DNA of 64,000 nucleotides from Sphingomonas sanguinis (GCF_019297835.1 NZ_CP079203.1:1399001-1463000); one strand, 5' to 3'; shown: positions 8,726-17,741, counted from the first letter of the stretch. The notes: a model not told the origin generated them from the letters alone. Program-made: numbers and translations.

Positions 8726-9955
8726 TTGAATTTTGCAGGCTTTCGCGGGCGCGGCATGCTCGCCGGTACGGCCATGGTCCTGGCGCTCGCGACCCTTTCG
8801 GGATGCGGCGGTGAGAAGGGCGGCGCGGCCAAGGGGCGCGGCGGCGCGCAAGCGACGCCGACCGTCGGCTTCGTGACCGTCCAGCCGACCGACGCGCCGA
8901 TCGTGACCGAACTCGCCGCCCGCACCAGCGCCTTCGAAAGCTCCGACGTCCGCCCGCAGGTAACGGGCGTCATCCGCCGCCGCCTGTTCACCGAAGGTAG
9001 CCTCGTGAAGCGCGGCCAGCCGCTCTACGAGATCGATCCGCGCCTCTATCGCGCGTCGGTCAACCAGGCCGCCGCCAATCTGCAAAGCGCGCAGGCCAAT
9101 GCCGAGGCGACGCGCACGCTGGCCGAACGCTATCGCCCACTGGCGCAGATCGAGGCGATCTCGAAGCAGGATTATACCAACGCGCAGGCCAGCGCGCGCC
9201 AGGCCGCCGCCCAGGTGGCGCAGACCCGCGCCGCGCTGGAGACGGCGCGCGTCAACCTGCAATTCACCACCGTACCCGCCCCCATCACCGGGCGCATCGG
9301 CCGTTCGCTGTTCACCGTCGGCGCGCTCGTCAGTGCCAGCCAGACCGATGCGCTGGCGCAGATCCAGCGGCTCGACCCGATCTTCGTCGACATCCAGCAA
9401 TCGGCCACCGATCTGCTGTCGCTGCGCCGCAGCCTGTCGGCGCGCGACGGGCTGATCCCGGCCAGCGCCCGCGTCACGCTGCGGCTGGAGGACGGCACCG
9501 ATTACGGCCAGACCGGCACGGTCGAGTTCGCCGAGGCGGTGGTCGACCCGCAGACCGGTACCGTGACGCTGCGCGCCCGCTTCCCCAATCCACAAGGGCT
9601 GCTGTTGCCCGGCATGTTCGTCCGCGCGCGTTTCGCGCAGGCGATCGACACCAGCGCCTTCCTGGTCCCGCAACAGGCGATCGCGCGCGATCCGAAGGGC
9701 AATGCGACGCTGTTCGTCGTAGGTCCGAACGACAAGGTCCAGCAGCGGACGGTCAAGACCGAGCGGACGCAAGGCACCTATTGGGTCGTCACCGACGGCC
9801 TGAAACCCGGCGACAAGATCGTGACCCAGGGCCTCGCCAATCTGCGCCCCGGCCAGAGCGTGCGCGCGGTGCCCGCCAACAGCCCGCAAAAGGTCCAGCC
9901 CCCCTCGCCCGAACAGTTGAAGAAGATGCAGGCCGCCAAGGGCAAGGCGGGCTGA
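8726..9955 (+). CDS. RND efflux periplasmic adaptor lipoprotein (AcrA/MexA type)
   Basis: Membrane-fusion protein linking the inner-membrane pump to the outer-membrane channel. The N-terminal signal ends in a lipobox LSGC with Cys at residue 27. The biotinyl-lipoyl, coiled-coil hairpin (Ala/Gln-rich, about residues 105-170) and beta-barrel regions follow in the usual order. I chose a TTG start at 8726 because AGGTGA lies five bases upstream and matches the anti-Shine-Dalgarno well; a GTG at 8717 and an ATG at 8756 are alternatives. The frame is open back to 8543 but that extension does not look like coding sequence. First gene of a three-gene pump operon. Confidence 0.9.
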   Translation: MNFAGFRGRGMLAGTAMVLALATLSGCGGEKGGAAKGRGGAQATPTVGFVTVQPTDAPIVTELAARTSAFESSDVRPQVTGVIRRRLFTEGSLVKRGQPLYEIDPRLYRASVNQAAANLQSAQANAEATRTLAERYRPLAQIEAISKQDYTNAQASARQAAAQVAQTRAALETARVNLQFTTVPAPITGRIGRSLFTVGALVSASQTDALAQIQRLDPIFVDIQQSATDLLSLRRSLSARDGLIPASARVTLRLEDGTDYGQTGTVEFAEAVVDPQTGTVTLRARFPNPQGLLLPGMFVRARFAQAIDTSAFLVPQQAIARDPKGNATLFVVGPNDKVQQRTVKTERTQGTYWVVTDGLKPGDKIVTQGLANLRPGQSVRAVPANSPQKVQPPSPEQLKKMQAAKGKAG

Positions 9956-9962
9956 CCGGATC

Positions 9963-12900
9963 ATGCTCAGCCGCGTCTTCATCGATCGTCCCATCTTCGC
10001 CTGGGTCCTTGCCATCATCGTCATGCTGGCGGGCATCGGCGCGATCATGGGCCTGCCCATCGCGCAATATCCGGATGTCGCGCCGCCCCAGGTGTCGATC
10101 CGCGCCACCTTCCCCGGCGCGTCCGCCCAGACGCTGCAGAACTCGGTCACGCAGGTTATCGAACAGCAGCTGACCGGCATCGACGGCCTGCTCTATTTCC
10201 AGTCGTCCTCGTCCAGCCGCGGCTCAGTGACGATCACCGCCACCTTCGCCAAGGGCACCGATCCCGACATCGCGCAGGTGCAGGTCCAGAACCAGGTCCA
10301 GCAATCGGTCGCGCGCCTGCCGCAACAGGTACAGCAACAGGGTCTGGTCGTCCGCAAGTCGAACCCCGACTTCCTTCTCATCGCGGGCGTCTATGACGAG
10401 ACGAACCGGATGACGAACCAGGACGTCGCCGACTATCTGGTCTCCAATCTCCAGGACCCGCTGGGCCGTATCCAGGGCGTCGGCGACACCAACGTCTTCG
10501 GCTCGCAATATGCGATGCGCATCTGGCTGAACCCGGAGAAGCTGGCCTCCTACCAGCTGATGCCGTCGGACGTGACGACCGCGATCCAGAACCAGAATAC
10601 CGAGGTCGCGGCCGGTGAAGTCGGCGGCACGCCCTCGCCGACGACGCAGATGCTCAACGCCACCGTGACCTCGATGTCGCGGCTTCAAACGCCCGAGCAG
10701 TTCCGCGAGATCATCGTCAAGACGCTGAACAACGGCGCGACGGTCAAGCTGTCCGACGTGGCGCGCATCGAGCTGGGCGCGGAAAGCTATGCCGCGGTCA
10801 GCCGGATCAACCAGCATCCGGGAGCCGGTATCGCGGTCCTGATGGCACCGGGCGCCGACGCGCTGAAGACCGCCGAGTTGGTCAAGGCCGAAGTAAACCG
10901 CGTCGCCAAGGGCTTCCCGGCGGGGTTGAAGGTCGCCTATGCCAACGACACCACCGCCTTCATCAAGCTGTCGATCGACGAGGTGGTCAAGACGCTGATC
11001 GAGGCGATCATCCTCGTCGTCATCGTCATGTTCGTCTTCCTGCAAAGCTGGCGCGCGACCCTGATCCCGACGATCGCCGTGCCGGTCGTGCTGCTCGGCA
11101 CCTTCGCCATCTTCTATATGGCGGGCTTCTCGATCAACACGCTGACCCTGTTCGGGCTGGTGCTGGCCATCGGCCTGCTGGTCGACGACGCGATCGTCGT
11201 GGTCGAGAATGTCGAGCGTCTGCTCGAGGAAAATCCCGACATGACGCCGCGCGAGGCGACGATCGAGTCGATGAAGGAGATCAGCGTCGCGCTGATCGCC
11301 ATCGCGCTGGTCCTGTCGGCGGTGTTCCTGCCGATGGCGTTCTTCGGCGGATCGACCGGCGTCATCTATCGCCAGTTCTCGATCACCATCGTCTCGGCGA
11401 TGATCCTGTCGGTGGCGGTGGCGATCATCCTCAGCCCCGCGCTGACCGCGACCCTCCTGAAGCAGAAGGCCAAGGAAGGGGAGGAAGGCGCCTGGCTCGA
11501 CCGCAAATTCCCGCGCGTCGCGCACGGGCTGCAACGCGCCAAGGACGGTTTCAACAGGCGCTTCGAATGGACGGTCGACAAGTACGTCTCGGGCGTGCGC
11601 ACCGTCGTCGACCGCAAATGGCTGTTCCTGCTGATTTATGCGGGCGTCATCGCGCTGTTGGCGGTGCTGTTCCTGCGCCTGCCGACCGGCTTCCTGCCGA
11701 CCGAGGACCAGGGATCGGCCCTGATCCAGTTCCGTCTTCCCGCCGGCGCCACGCAGGGCCGCACCATGGAGGTGCAGCGCAGCGTCGAGCAATATTTCGC
11801 CCAGCACGAGGGCAAGAACGTCTCGGTCCTCTTCTCGGTCGCGGGCGGCGGCGGGGGCGGCACCAGCGGCCAGAATACCGGCCAGGGCTTCATCAACTTC
11901 GTCGACTGGAAGGATCGCAAGGGCAAGGAGAACAGCGCCGACGCCATTACCGGCCGCGCCTCCGCTGCGTTCCGGGGGCTTCGCGACGCGCAGGTCTTCG
12001 CACTGGTGCCGCCCGCCATTCGCGGCCTGGGCCAGTCGGACGGCTTCACCATGGAGCTGCAGAACATCTCCGGCATGCCGCTGGAGAAGTTCGAGGCGGT
12101 GCGCGACCAGCTGCTCGCCAAGGCCAACGCCGATCCCATGCTAGCCTCGGTCCGCCTGACCGAACTGCCCGACATCGCCACGCTGCGCGTCGACCTGGAT
12201 CAGCAGAAGCTGTCCACGCTGGGCCTGACCCAGCAGCAGGTGAACTCGACCCTGTCGACCGCCTGGGGCGGGCAGTATGTCAACGACTTCATCGACCGGG
12301 GGCGTGTGAAGCGCGTCTTCGTGCAGGGCGACGCGCCGTACCGCGCAGAGCCGGAGGACCTGAAGCAGTGGTTCGTGCGCGGGTCGAGCGGCCAGATGGC
12401 GCCCTTCTCGTCCTTCTCGACGATCAACTGGGGCGTCGCGCCGACCACCCTGTCGCGCTTCAATGGCATCCCGTCCTATGAATTCCAGGGATCGGCGGCA
12501 CCGGGCTACAGCTCGGGCGATGCGATGCAGCGGATGACCGAGCTGGCGGCGCAAATTCCGGGCACGTCGGTCGCTTGGGCGGGGCTGTCCTATCAGGAAC
12601 GGCTGTCGGGCGGACAGGCGCCGCTTCTTTACGGTCTGTCGATCCTGGTCGTCTTCCTGTGTCTCGCCGCGCTGTATGAAAGCTGGTCGATCCCGTTCGC
12701 GGTGCTGCTGGTCATTCCGCTGGGCCTGATCGGAGCGGTCGCCTTCGTGACACTGCGCGGGCTGACCAACGACGTCTATCTGCAGATCGGCCTGCTGACG
12801 ACGATGGGATTGGCGGCGAAGAACGCGATCCTGATGATCGAGTTCGCCGAACAGGCGGAGAAACAGGGCAAGCGCGTCATCGACGCCGCACTGGAGGCCG

Positions 12901-13190
12901 CCAAGATCCGTTTGCGGCCGATCCTGATGACCAGCTTCGCCTTCATCTTCGGCGTGCTGCCCCTCGCCATCTCGACCGGCGCGGGTGCCAATAGCCGCAT
13001 CGCGATCGGCACCGCCGTCATCGGCGGGATGCTGACCGCGACGGTGCTGGCGATCTTCTACATCCCGCTGTTCTTCGTGCTGGTGCGCCGTTCGGTGCGC
13101 AACGGGCTGGCCCGGTTGCGGGGCAAGCCGATGAGCGAGCATGGCGCGGGGCATCGTCCCGCCCCCGAAGGCGGAGCGGAGAAGGCCTGA
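9963..13190 (+). CDS. RND multidrug efflux transporter, HAE1 family (AcrB/MexB type)
   Basis: Proton-driven inner-membrane pump of 1075 residues. The N-terminus MLSRVFIDRPIFAWV is characteristic of hydrophobe/amphiphile RND pumps. Twelve membrane segments surround two large periplasmic loops, and the proton-relay aspartates lie in LLVDDAIVVVENVER (D408, D409). A Gly-rich loop GGGGGGTSGQN occurs near residue 625, as is usual in this family. The gene starts seven bases after the adaptor stop and its stop overlaps the start of the outer-membrane factor gene. Substrates cannot be predicted; antibiotics, dyes, detergents or aromatics are typical. Confidence 0.96.
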   Translation: MLSRVFIDRPIFAWVLAIIVMLAGIGAIMGLPIAQYPDVAPPQVSIRATFPGASAQTLQNSVTQVIEQQLTGIDGLLYFQSSSSSRGSVTITATFAKGTDPDIAQVQVQNQVQQSVARLPQQVQQQGLVVRKSNPDFLLIAGVYDETNRMTNQDVADYLVSNLQDPLGRIQGVGDTNVFGSQYAMRIWLNPEKLASYQLMPSDVTTAIQNQNTEVAAGEVGGTPSPTTQMLNATVTSMSRLQTPEQFREIIVKTLNNGATVKLSDVARIELGAESYAAVSRINQHPGAGIAVLMAPGADALKTAELVKAEVNRVAKGFPAGLKVAYANDTTAFIKLSIDEVVKTLIEAIILVVIVMFVFLQSWRATLIPTIAVPVVLLGTFAIFYMAGFSINTLTLFGLVLAIGLLVDDAIVVVENVERLLEENPDMTPREATIESMKEISVALIAIALVLSAVFLPMAFFGGSTGVIYRQFSITIVSAMILSVAVAIILSPALTATLLKQKAKEGEEGAWLDRKFPRVAHGLQRAKDGFNRRFEWTVDKYVSGVRTVVDRKWLFLLIYAGVIALLAVLFLRLPTGFLPTEDQGSALIQFRLPAGATQGRTMEVQRSVEQYFAQHEGKNVSVLFSVAGGGGGGTSGQNTGQGFINFVDWKDRKGKENSADAITGRASAAFRGLRDAQVFALVPPAIRGLGQSDGFTMELQNISGMPLEKFEAVRDQLLAKANADPMLASVRLTELPDIATLRVDLDQQKLSTLGLTQQQVNSTLSTAWGGQYVNDFIDRGRVKRVFVQGDAPYRAEPEDLKQWFVRGSSGQMAPFSSFSTINWGVAPTTLSRFNGIPSYEFQGSAAPGYSSGDAMQRMTELAAQIPGTSVAWAGLSYQERLSGGQAPLLYGLSILVVFLCLAALYESWSIPFAVLLVIPLGLIGAVAFVTLRGLTNDVYLQIGLLTTMGLAAKNAILMIEFAEQAEKQGKRVIDAALEAAKIRLRPILMTSFAFIFGVLPLAISTGAGANSRIAIGTAVIGGMLTATVLAIFYIPLFFVLVRRSVRNGLARLRGKPMSEHGAGHRPAPEGGAEKA

Positions 13191-14791
13191 TGCGTATCCC
13201 GTCCCCTTTCCTCGCCCTGCTGCTGGGCGCGACCGCGCTGTCGGCTTGTTCGATGAACCCCAAATACGAGCGGCCCGCGACCCCGGTGCCGCCCTCCTGG
13301 CCGGTCGGCGACGCCTATCTCCGCCAGTCGGAAGCGGCGCTGCCCACGGTGCGCTATAGCGACATCTTCCGCGATGCGCGGTTGCAGCAGCTGATCGTGC
13401 AGGCGCTGGCCAATAACCGCGACCTGCGTGTGGCGGCGGCGAACATCGCCTCCACCCGCGCGCAATATCGCATCCAGCGCGCCAACCTGCTCCCCAATGT
13501 CAGCGCGACCGGCCGGTACAGCTATACCGATCGCGGATCGGGCGGTGCTGGATCTAGCGCGGTCGGCGGCGGTGGAACGGGCACCAATACCGGCAACAAT
13601 GGCGGCACGGGCACCGGCACCGGCACCGGCACCGGCACCGTTGGTGGCGGCACGGGTACGGGCGTGGGCAATGGCGGCGTCGATACCGGCGGCGGCATCG
13701 TTACGGGCGCCAATGGCAGCGGCAGCGCCTGGTCGGTCAATCTGGGCGTCAACGCGTTCGAGCTGGACCTGTTCGGGCGCATCCGCTCGCTGACCGGCTC
13801 GGCGCTCGACCGTTATTTCGCCACCGAGGCGGCGGCGCGTGCCACGCGGCTGACGCTGGTCGGCGACATTGCCGAGGCCTGGCTTACCTACGGCGCGGAC
13901 CAGAGCCTGCTCGCCATCGCGCAGCAGACCGCCGCCAATGCCGAGCGCAGCGTCACCCTGACCCGTGCCCGGCTACAGGGCGGGATTTCGCCGCGTACCG
14001 ATCTGCGTCAGGCCGAACAGGTGCTGGCCACCGCGCAGGCCGATCTCGCGCAACAGAAGACGGCGGTCGCGCAGGACGTCAACGCGCTGCAACTGCTGGT
14101 CGGTGCACCCATCGACACGGCGCTGCTCCCACGCTCGATCGAGGAAGCCGCGCCTACCGTCGCGACGCTGCCCGCCGGGCTAGACTCGGGCATCCTGCTG
14201 CGTCGCCCGGACGTGGTGCAGGCTGAATATCTGCTCCGCGCCGCCAATGGCCAGATCGGCGCAGCACGGGCGGCTTTGTTCCCGCGCATCTCGCTGACCG
14301 GGCTGGTCGGTTTCGCCAGCACCGCGCTGTCCTCGCTCTTCTCGGGCGGCAGCTTCAACTATTCGGTCGCGCCGTCGGTCAGCTATCCGATCTTCCAGGC
14401 GGGGGCGGGCGTGGCGAACGTCGAATATTCCAAGGCCCAGCGCGACGCGGCGCTCGCGACCTATGAAAAGACGATCCAGACCGCGTTCCAGGAAACCGCC
14501 GATGCGCTGGCGCGGCAGGGCACGATCGCCGATCAGCTCGGCGCCAATCGCCGCTTCCTGAACGCCGCCACCGATACCTATCGCCTGACCGAGGCCAGCT
14601 ATCGCGGTGGGGTCACGCCGTTCCTGAACACGCTGGATGCACAGCGCTCGCTCTATTCGGCGCAGCGGACCGTGATCGCGACGCAGCTGACCGCCGCGAC
14701 CAACCGGGTGACGCTCTACCGCGTGCTGGGTGGCGACTCGCTGCTGGAGGCGACGCCCAACGGTCCAGTGGCGGTCAGACCGGGGCAATAA
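13190..14791 (+). CDS. Outer membrane efflux lipoprotein, NodT family
   Basis: TolC-like outer-membrane channel of 533 residues completing the pump. The signal peptide ends in LSAC (Cys20), and MNPKYERP follows, typical of NodT/OprM-type lipoproteins. The duplicated helical OEP repeats and the LLRRPDVVQAEYLL motif are present. Between the RANLLPNVSATGRYSYT strand and the next conserved strand at about residues 116-181 sits a long Gly/Thr/Asn-rich insertion with a run of GT dipeptides. In this fold that position is the loop of the first beta hairpin, which points outside the cell. The start codon shares one base with the pump stop (TGATG). Confidence 0.93.
   Translation: MRIPSPFLALLLGATALSACSMNPKYERPATPVPPSWPVGDAYLRQSEAALPTVRYSDIFRDARLQQLIVQALANNRDLRVAAANIASTRAQYRIQRANLLPNVSATGRYSYTDRGSGGAGSSAVGGGGTGTNTGNNGGTGTGTGTGTGTVGGGTGTGVGNGGVDTGGGIVTGANGSGSAWSVNLGVNAFELDLFGRIRSLTGSALDRYFATEAAARATRLTLVGDIAEAWLTYGADQSLLAIAQQTAANAERSVTLTRARLQGGISPRTDLRQAEQVLATAQADLAQQKTAVAQDVNALQLLVGAPIDTALLPRSIEEAAPTVATLPAGLDSGILLRRPDVVQAEYLLRAANGQIGAARAALFPRISLTGLVGFASTALSSLFSGGSFNYSVAPSVSYPIFQAGAGVANVEYSKAQRDAALATYEKTIQTAFQETADALARQGTIADQLGANRRFLNAATDTYRLTEASYRGGVTPFLNTLDAQRSLYSAQRTVIATQLTAATNRVTLYRVLGGDSLLEATPNGPVAVRPGQ
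13604..13639 (+). repeat. Hexanucleotide tandem repeat inside the outer membrane factor gene
   Basis: Six consecutive 6-base units (one GGCACG and five GGCACC) encode a run of Gly-Thr pairs. Each unit is two codons, so gain or loss of units would keep the reading frame. The repeat lies within the predicted surface-exposed loop insertion. Confidence 0.9.
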
Positions 14792-14796
14792 GCCTG

Positions 14797-14948
14797 CCCT
14801 CACCCTTCCCACCCGCCTGCAGCGGGCGGGCCCAGTGCCGGGTGAACAGCGCCCCGCGCTGTTCAGTCCATGCCGGGGGCATGGACGACCCATCACTCCT
14901 CTCCCATTGGGAGAGGGAGGGAGGCGCGTAGCGCCGGGAGGGTGAGGG
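14797..14948. repeat. Palindromic intergenic repeat, family A, copy 1
   Basis: A block framed by CCCTCACCCTTCCCACCCGC at the left and a GGAGGGTGAGGG end at the right, with an internal CTCTCCCATTGGGAGAGGGA hairpin. The same ends and internal hairpin occur at 48701-48790. This copy carries about 60 extra bases in the middle, including further small palindromes. It fills the gap between the efflux operon and the phasin gene and may also act as a terminator. Confidence 0.85.
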
Positions 14949-14970
14949 TAGCTTAAGAAAGAAAGACTCG

Positions 14971-15339
14971 TCAGTCCTGCTTCGGACCACGCGCCGCGCC
15001 GACCGCGTCGCGGCCGAACTGGACGATCATCTCGCCGATCTCGCGCGCCTGCGACATCGATCGGTTGCCCTGTTCGCGCAGGAACTCGGTCTGGATACGC
15101 ATCACGTCGCCCAGATCCTTGGCCGACGCGGCAGAGCGCATCGCGGCGAAGGCCTCACGCGTGTTGGTCTCGGCCTGTTCGAGCATCTTTAGCGTGACCT
15201 GAGAGCCGCCCTCGGCGATCTTCTGGCCCGATGCCTGCATCGCCTCGCCCGCGCCCTTCACGCGGTCGGCGAAGGCGCCCGCGCCCATGTCGCCACCGAT
15301 CGCACCCGCGCCGCCGCCCGTTCCGATATCCTCGGCCAT
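14971..15339 (-). CDS. Phasin family protein
   Basis: A small helical protein of 122 residues resembling phasins, which coat polyhydroxyalkanoate granules. It has an Ala/Gly-rich head and an amphipathic helical body, including the segment QTEFLREQGNRSMSQAREIGEM that is typical of Phasin_2-type proteins. An ATG nine bases upstream is ruled out because the AGGAG ribosome site directly abuts it; the ATG at 15339 has correct spacing from that site. A PHB depolymerase gene elsewhere in the window (33570-34787) supports granule metabolism in this organism. Confidence 0.8.
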   Translation of the reverse strand: MAEDIGTGGGAGAIGGDMGAGAFADRVKGAGEAMQASGQKIAEGGSQVTLKMLEQAETNTREAFAAMRSAASAKDLGDVMRIQTEFLREQGNRSMSQAREIGEMIVQFGRDAVGAARGPKQD

Positions 15340-15427
15340 GTCCGTCATCTCCTGTGGTTATGCCCGTTTCGATTGAACCCCCGGCGGCTTCAGGAGTTGC
15401 ACGGCGTTCCCGCCGTGACATCAAAGG

Positions 15428-15886
15428 TCACAGCCGGGTAAAATAGCCGTTCAGGATCGTGACCATCTTGTCAGTCGCGCGCAGATGGCCCTCCTCGCAC
15501 CGCTCGACCCAGTCGCGGGCCAGCAACAGCTTGATCCAGCGCTCGCCGACTACGCCGGTCGGCGACAGGCCCGCCGTTTCGAGCAGCGCGGCGTCGCTCT
15601 GCGGCCCCTCGGCCTGGAAGACGGCGAGCGCGATTTCCCAGGCGGGGTCGCCGAACATGTCGCCATCGCTCCCGGCCAGCGCGCGCACGTCGCGGCGGTG
15701 CCGCAGGATCATCGCCGCGCATTCGCGGGGCGTCGGCACGCGCGGTGGACGCGGCACGGGAACACCCCCCGCCTCGCCAGAGATCGCATGGATGCGCGCC
15801 TGCACATCCGCCATGACGCTGGTGAAGCGCACGAAACTGGCATGGTCCGCCGCTGGCCAGTGCAGCAGTCGCAAGTCGGAGCTCAT
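15428..15886 (-). CDS. Winged-helix-like small protein
   Basis: A 152-residue cytoplasmic protein. After an N-terminal helical part, residues from about 75 onward (RRDVRALAGSDGDMFGDPAWEIALAVF) resemble the opening of a MarR-like winged-helix domain seen in many sphingomonads, where an FGDPAWDMLLDLF segment precedes the DNA-binding helix. The rest ends in a hydrophobic helix. The match is from pattern memory and the DNA-binding part is divergent, so a regulatory role is only probable. It overlaps the upstream membrane protein gene by four bases, so the two are probably made together. Confidence 0.6.
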   Translation of the reverse strand: MSSDLRLLHWPAADHASFVRFTSVMADVQARIHAISGEAGGVPVPRPPRVPTPRECAAMILRHRRDVRALAGSDGDMFGDPAWEIALAVFQAEGPQSDAALLETAGLSPTGVVGERWIKLLLARDWVERCEEGHLRATDKMVTILNGYFTRL

Positions 15887-16341
15887 CGTATGTCCCGCCA
15901 GGAGAAGGTCCAGTCGGGATCGCGGCCATAGCGTGCGACCCGCAACTGGTGTCGCAGGACGCCGATTCCCAAGATGGTGAGCATCGGGTAGGCGATCTTG
16001 CCTTCCGCCATACCGTACATCCACGGCATCAAATTCGCATCGAATCCCCGGACGCCGTGAATACCGATGCCCAGAAGATGCAACGCCGCGAGCCAGAGCG
16101 GCCAGAACCGGTTCGCCAACATGGCGATGGTGATGAGGCCACCCATCAGCGCGATGTCGATCGCCACTTCCCGGATATCCGTCGTCCGGAAATGGGTCGA
16201 CGGCTCGAACGCCAGGAACAGCGTCGCCCCCGTGGCCGCCAGCAGCAACATCGCCCCGCACCGTTCCGGCCAACCGCCCATCGTCAGGGCGTAGAGGCAG
16301 ATCAGCCCCTGGACGATGTTGAAGACATAGATATGCGTCAC
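15883..16341 (-). CDS. Four-helix membrane protein of unknown function
   Basis: A 152-residue protein with about four hydrophobic segments (HIYVFNIVQGLICLYAL, a second from AMLLLAATG, a third from IALMGGLITIAML, a fourth at PMLTILGIGVL) and a polar C-terminus. I do not recognise a family. A GTG at 16341 is chosen because GAGG lies seven bases upstream; the frame remains open further upstream, but that extension is Arg-rich and unlikely. The stop overlaps the next gene, a winged-helix-like protein, by four bases. The pair may be a membrane sensor and partner, which is speculation from context. Confidence 0.7.
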   Translation of the reverse strand: MTHIYVFNIVQGLICLYALTMGGWPERCGAMLLLAATGATLFLAFEPSTHFRTTDIREVAIDIALMGGLITIAMLANRFWPLWLAALHLLGIGIHGVRGFDANLMPWMYGMAEGKIAYPMLTILGIGVLRHQLRVARYGRDPDWTFSWRDIR

Positions 16342-16393
16342 GGCGTGCCTCGCAGCATGGAAATCCGGTAAGACACGCCGCGCCCGCTCTCGA

Positions 16394-16741
16394 TCAGGCC
16401 GCCACGCGCAGCGGCGTCGCCGTGATCGCACCGGTCACTTCAGGCGGCTTCGGATGGTTGTCGCCATAGCCGTCCGCGTCGAAGCCGATCGTCTGGCCGA
16501 CCTTTTCCAGGATACGGTGGCTCTGCACCGCATGGCCGCGCGCCTGGCCGATCGCCATCATCGCCTGCCCCAGCATCTCGAAGGCGTGCTGGCCGACCAC
16601 CGCCGACAGTCGCGCCTCGGCCCGTGCACGGGGCAGCGCCATCGCCAGCTCGCCTGCCGTGGCGAAGGCCGTGTCGAGTTCGTTCTCGAGCTTCCACAGG
16701 AGCTGAGTCACCTGAAGAGCCGCTTCATGTTCCGTCGTCAT
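16394..16741 (-). CDS. Small helical protein of unknown function
   Basis: A protein of 115 residues that is mostly helical in its first 90 residues, with regularly spaced hydrophobics (LLWKLENELDTAFATAGELA, then AFEMLGQAMMAIGQARGH) and a Pro/Thr-rich tail. No known motif or membrane segment is visible. The ATG at 16741 is preceded by a GGGG stretch at fair distance; an ATG at 16768 is an alternative. It lies just downstream of the LuxR-type gene in the same orientation and may be its partner. Function unknown. Confidence 0.6.
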   Translation of the reverse strand: MTTEHEAALQVTQLLWKLENELDTAFATAGELAMALPRARAEARLSAVVGQHAFEMLGQAMMAIGQARGHAVQSHRILEKVGQTIGFDADGYGDNHPKPPEVTGAITATPLRVAA

Positions 16742-16793
16742 CGCCTGTGCCCCCTGATTTCGATCCATGCGCGCCCGGCGGCATGGAGGTTGG

Positions 16794-17354
16794 TCAACCG
16801 GCAAGGTGCGACAATCGTCCGATCACGCGGGTCATCACGTCGAGTCCCGTTGCCAGCATGCCGAAGCCGATGGCCAGTGCGACAGCGATCGTGGGAACCC
16901 AGAGCAGCCTCTCGGCCATGCTCATATCGTTGCGGGTCTGCCCTTGCCGCCGGACCGGGAGAGACAAGCGGGGCGATGCCTGGACATGGCCGTCCTGCAC
17001 CGCCCCGCCGACCGTACTCCCATCCGGTGCCATCGGAAGTGGCATGGGCGATGGTTCGGGAGCTAGCCCCGTAAAATCGGGTATGATTTTATGCGGGGTA
17101 GCTTCTTCTTGTTCTTCAACGACTTGGTCATTTGACTGGGTGCCTGTTTGGGCCTCATACTCGTCCAGCGCCATCGCGGCCTCGCGCCGATTGCGCGCAC
17201 CGAGCAGCCGCACCGCCTCGGCCAGATAGCTGTCGACGGTCGACTTTCCCAAGCCGAGTTCGGTGGCGATTTCCTTCGAGCCCTTGAGTGCCTTGACGCC
17301 GCGAAGACATTCGCGATGACGGCGGGTGAGCAGGGCGAAGCGTTCGGGCGTCAT
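16794..17354 (-). CDS. LuxR-type helix-turn-helix protein with C-terminal membrane anchor
   Basis: A 186-residue protein. Residues 8-45 form a LuxR/GerE helix-turn-helix with the motif LTRRHRECLRGVKALKGSKEIATELGLGKSTVDSYLAEA split across its helices. A Pro-rich linker of about 90 residues follows, then a single membrane helix at about 151-173 (LWVPTIAVALAIGFGML). This layout recurs in sphingomonads, in small membrane-tethered regulators without a receiver domain. I chose the ATG at 17354; a TTG at 17444 would add 30 residues before the HTH. How a membrane-bound HTH finds its DNA, and what it senses, are unknown. Confidence 0.8.
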   Translation of the reverse strand: MTPERFALLTRRHRECLRGVKALKGSKEIATELGLGKSTVDSYLAEAVRLLGARNRREAAMALDEYEAQTGTQSNDQVVEEQEEATPHKIIPDFTGLAPEPSPMPLPMAPDGSTVGGAVQDGHVQASPRLSLPVRRQGQTRNDMSMAERLLWVPTIAVALAIGFGMLATGLDVMTRVIGRLSHLAG

Positions 17355-17502
17355 CTCATTTTCCGGTCGCGCCGGAGATCGGTCCAGCCATGCCCCCTGC
17401 CCTAGCCGGGTCGGTGGGGCCTCGCCAAGACGTTCCGTCTCCAATGCGGGGGCGATGAGGCATTAATAATCAAGGTTAATCGATCCTGGCGATAATTTCC
17501 GC

Positions 17503-17552
17503 CCGGTTAATCGGGCCGCTGCGGCACCCGGTTAATCCCGGCGCTGCGGCAC
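17503..17552. repeat. Tandem 25-base duplication at the end of a small gene
   Basis: Two adjacent 25-base units beginning CCGGTTAATC and ending CTGCGGCAC differ at only a few bases. The second unit (17528-17552) contains the last codons and stop of the minus-strand gene at 17532-17732, so the first unit is a copy of that gene's tail, with its own TAA, placed after the stop. Confidence 0.85.
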
Positions 17553-17732
17553 ATGAATCGCCTCGATCGAATCAAGGGCCTGAAGCAGATCGTCGAACGC
17601 CGTATCCTCATGGACCGGAAAGGAGCGCCGGAAGCCGGACCCCAGTACGTCCAGGTCGCGCTGGGTCAACAGGCCGACCGCGACGATCGCATCGGGACGG
17701 CGGCCGTCCTTGCGCGGCGGAGTCCCGGTCAT
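17532..17732 (-). CDS. Small conserved protein with GLLTQRDLD motif
   Basis: A protein of about 66 residues containing the segments [24 protein letters not shown] and [12 protein letters not shown]. This combination recurs in small uncharacterised sphingomonad proteins (pattern memory; a database check is needed). It has no signal or membrane segment and is probably a two-helix cytoplasmic protein. The start could be the ATG at 17732 or a GTG at 17741. It stands alone between the LuxR-type gene and aconitase. Function unknown. Confidence 0.55.
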   Translation of the reverse strand: MTGTPPRKDGRRPDAIVAVGLLTQRDLDVLGSGFRRSFPVHEDTAFDDLLQALDSIEAIHVPQRRD

Positions 17733-17741
17733 CGCCGCCAC

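Noticed and set aside
15400..15417. Small hairpin CACGGCG-TTCC-CGCCGTG before the phasin gene
   Set aside because: Such stems are frequent by chance in GC-rich DNA and no T-tract follows.
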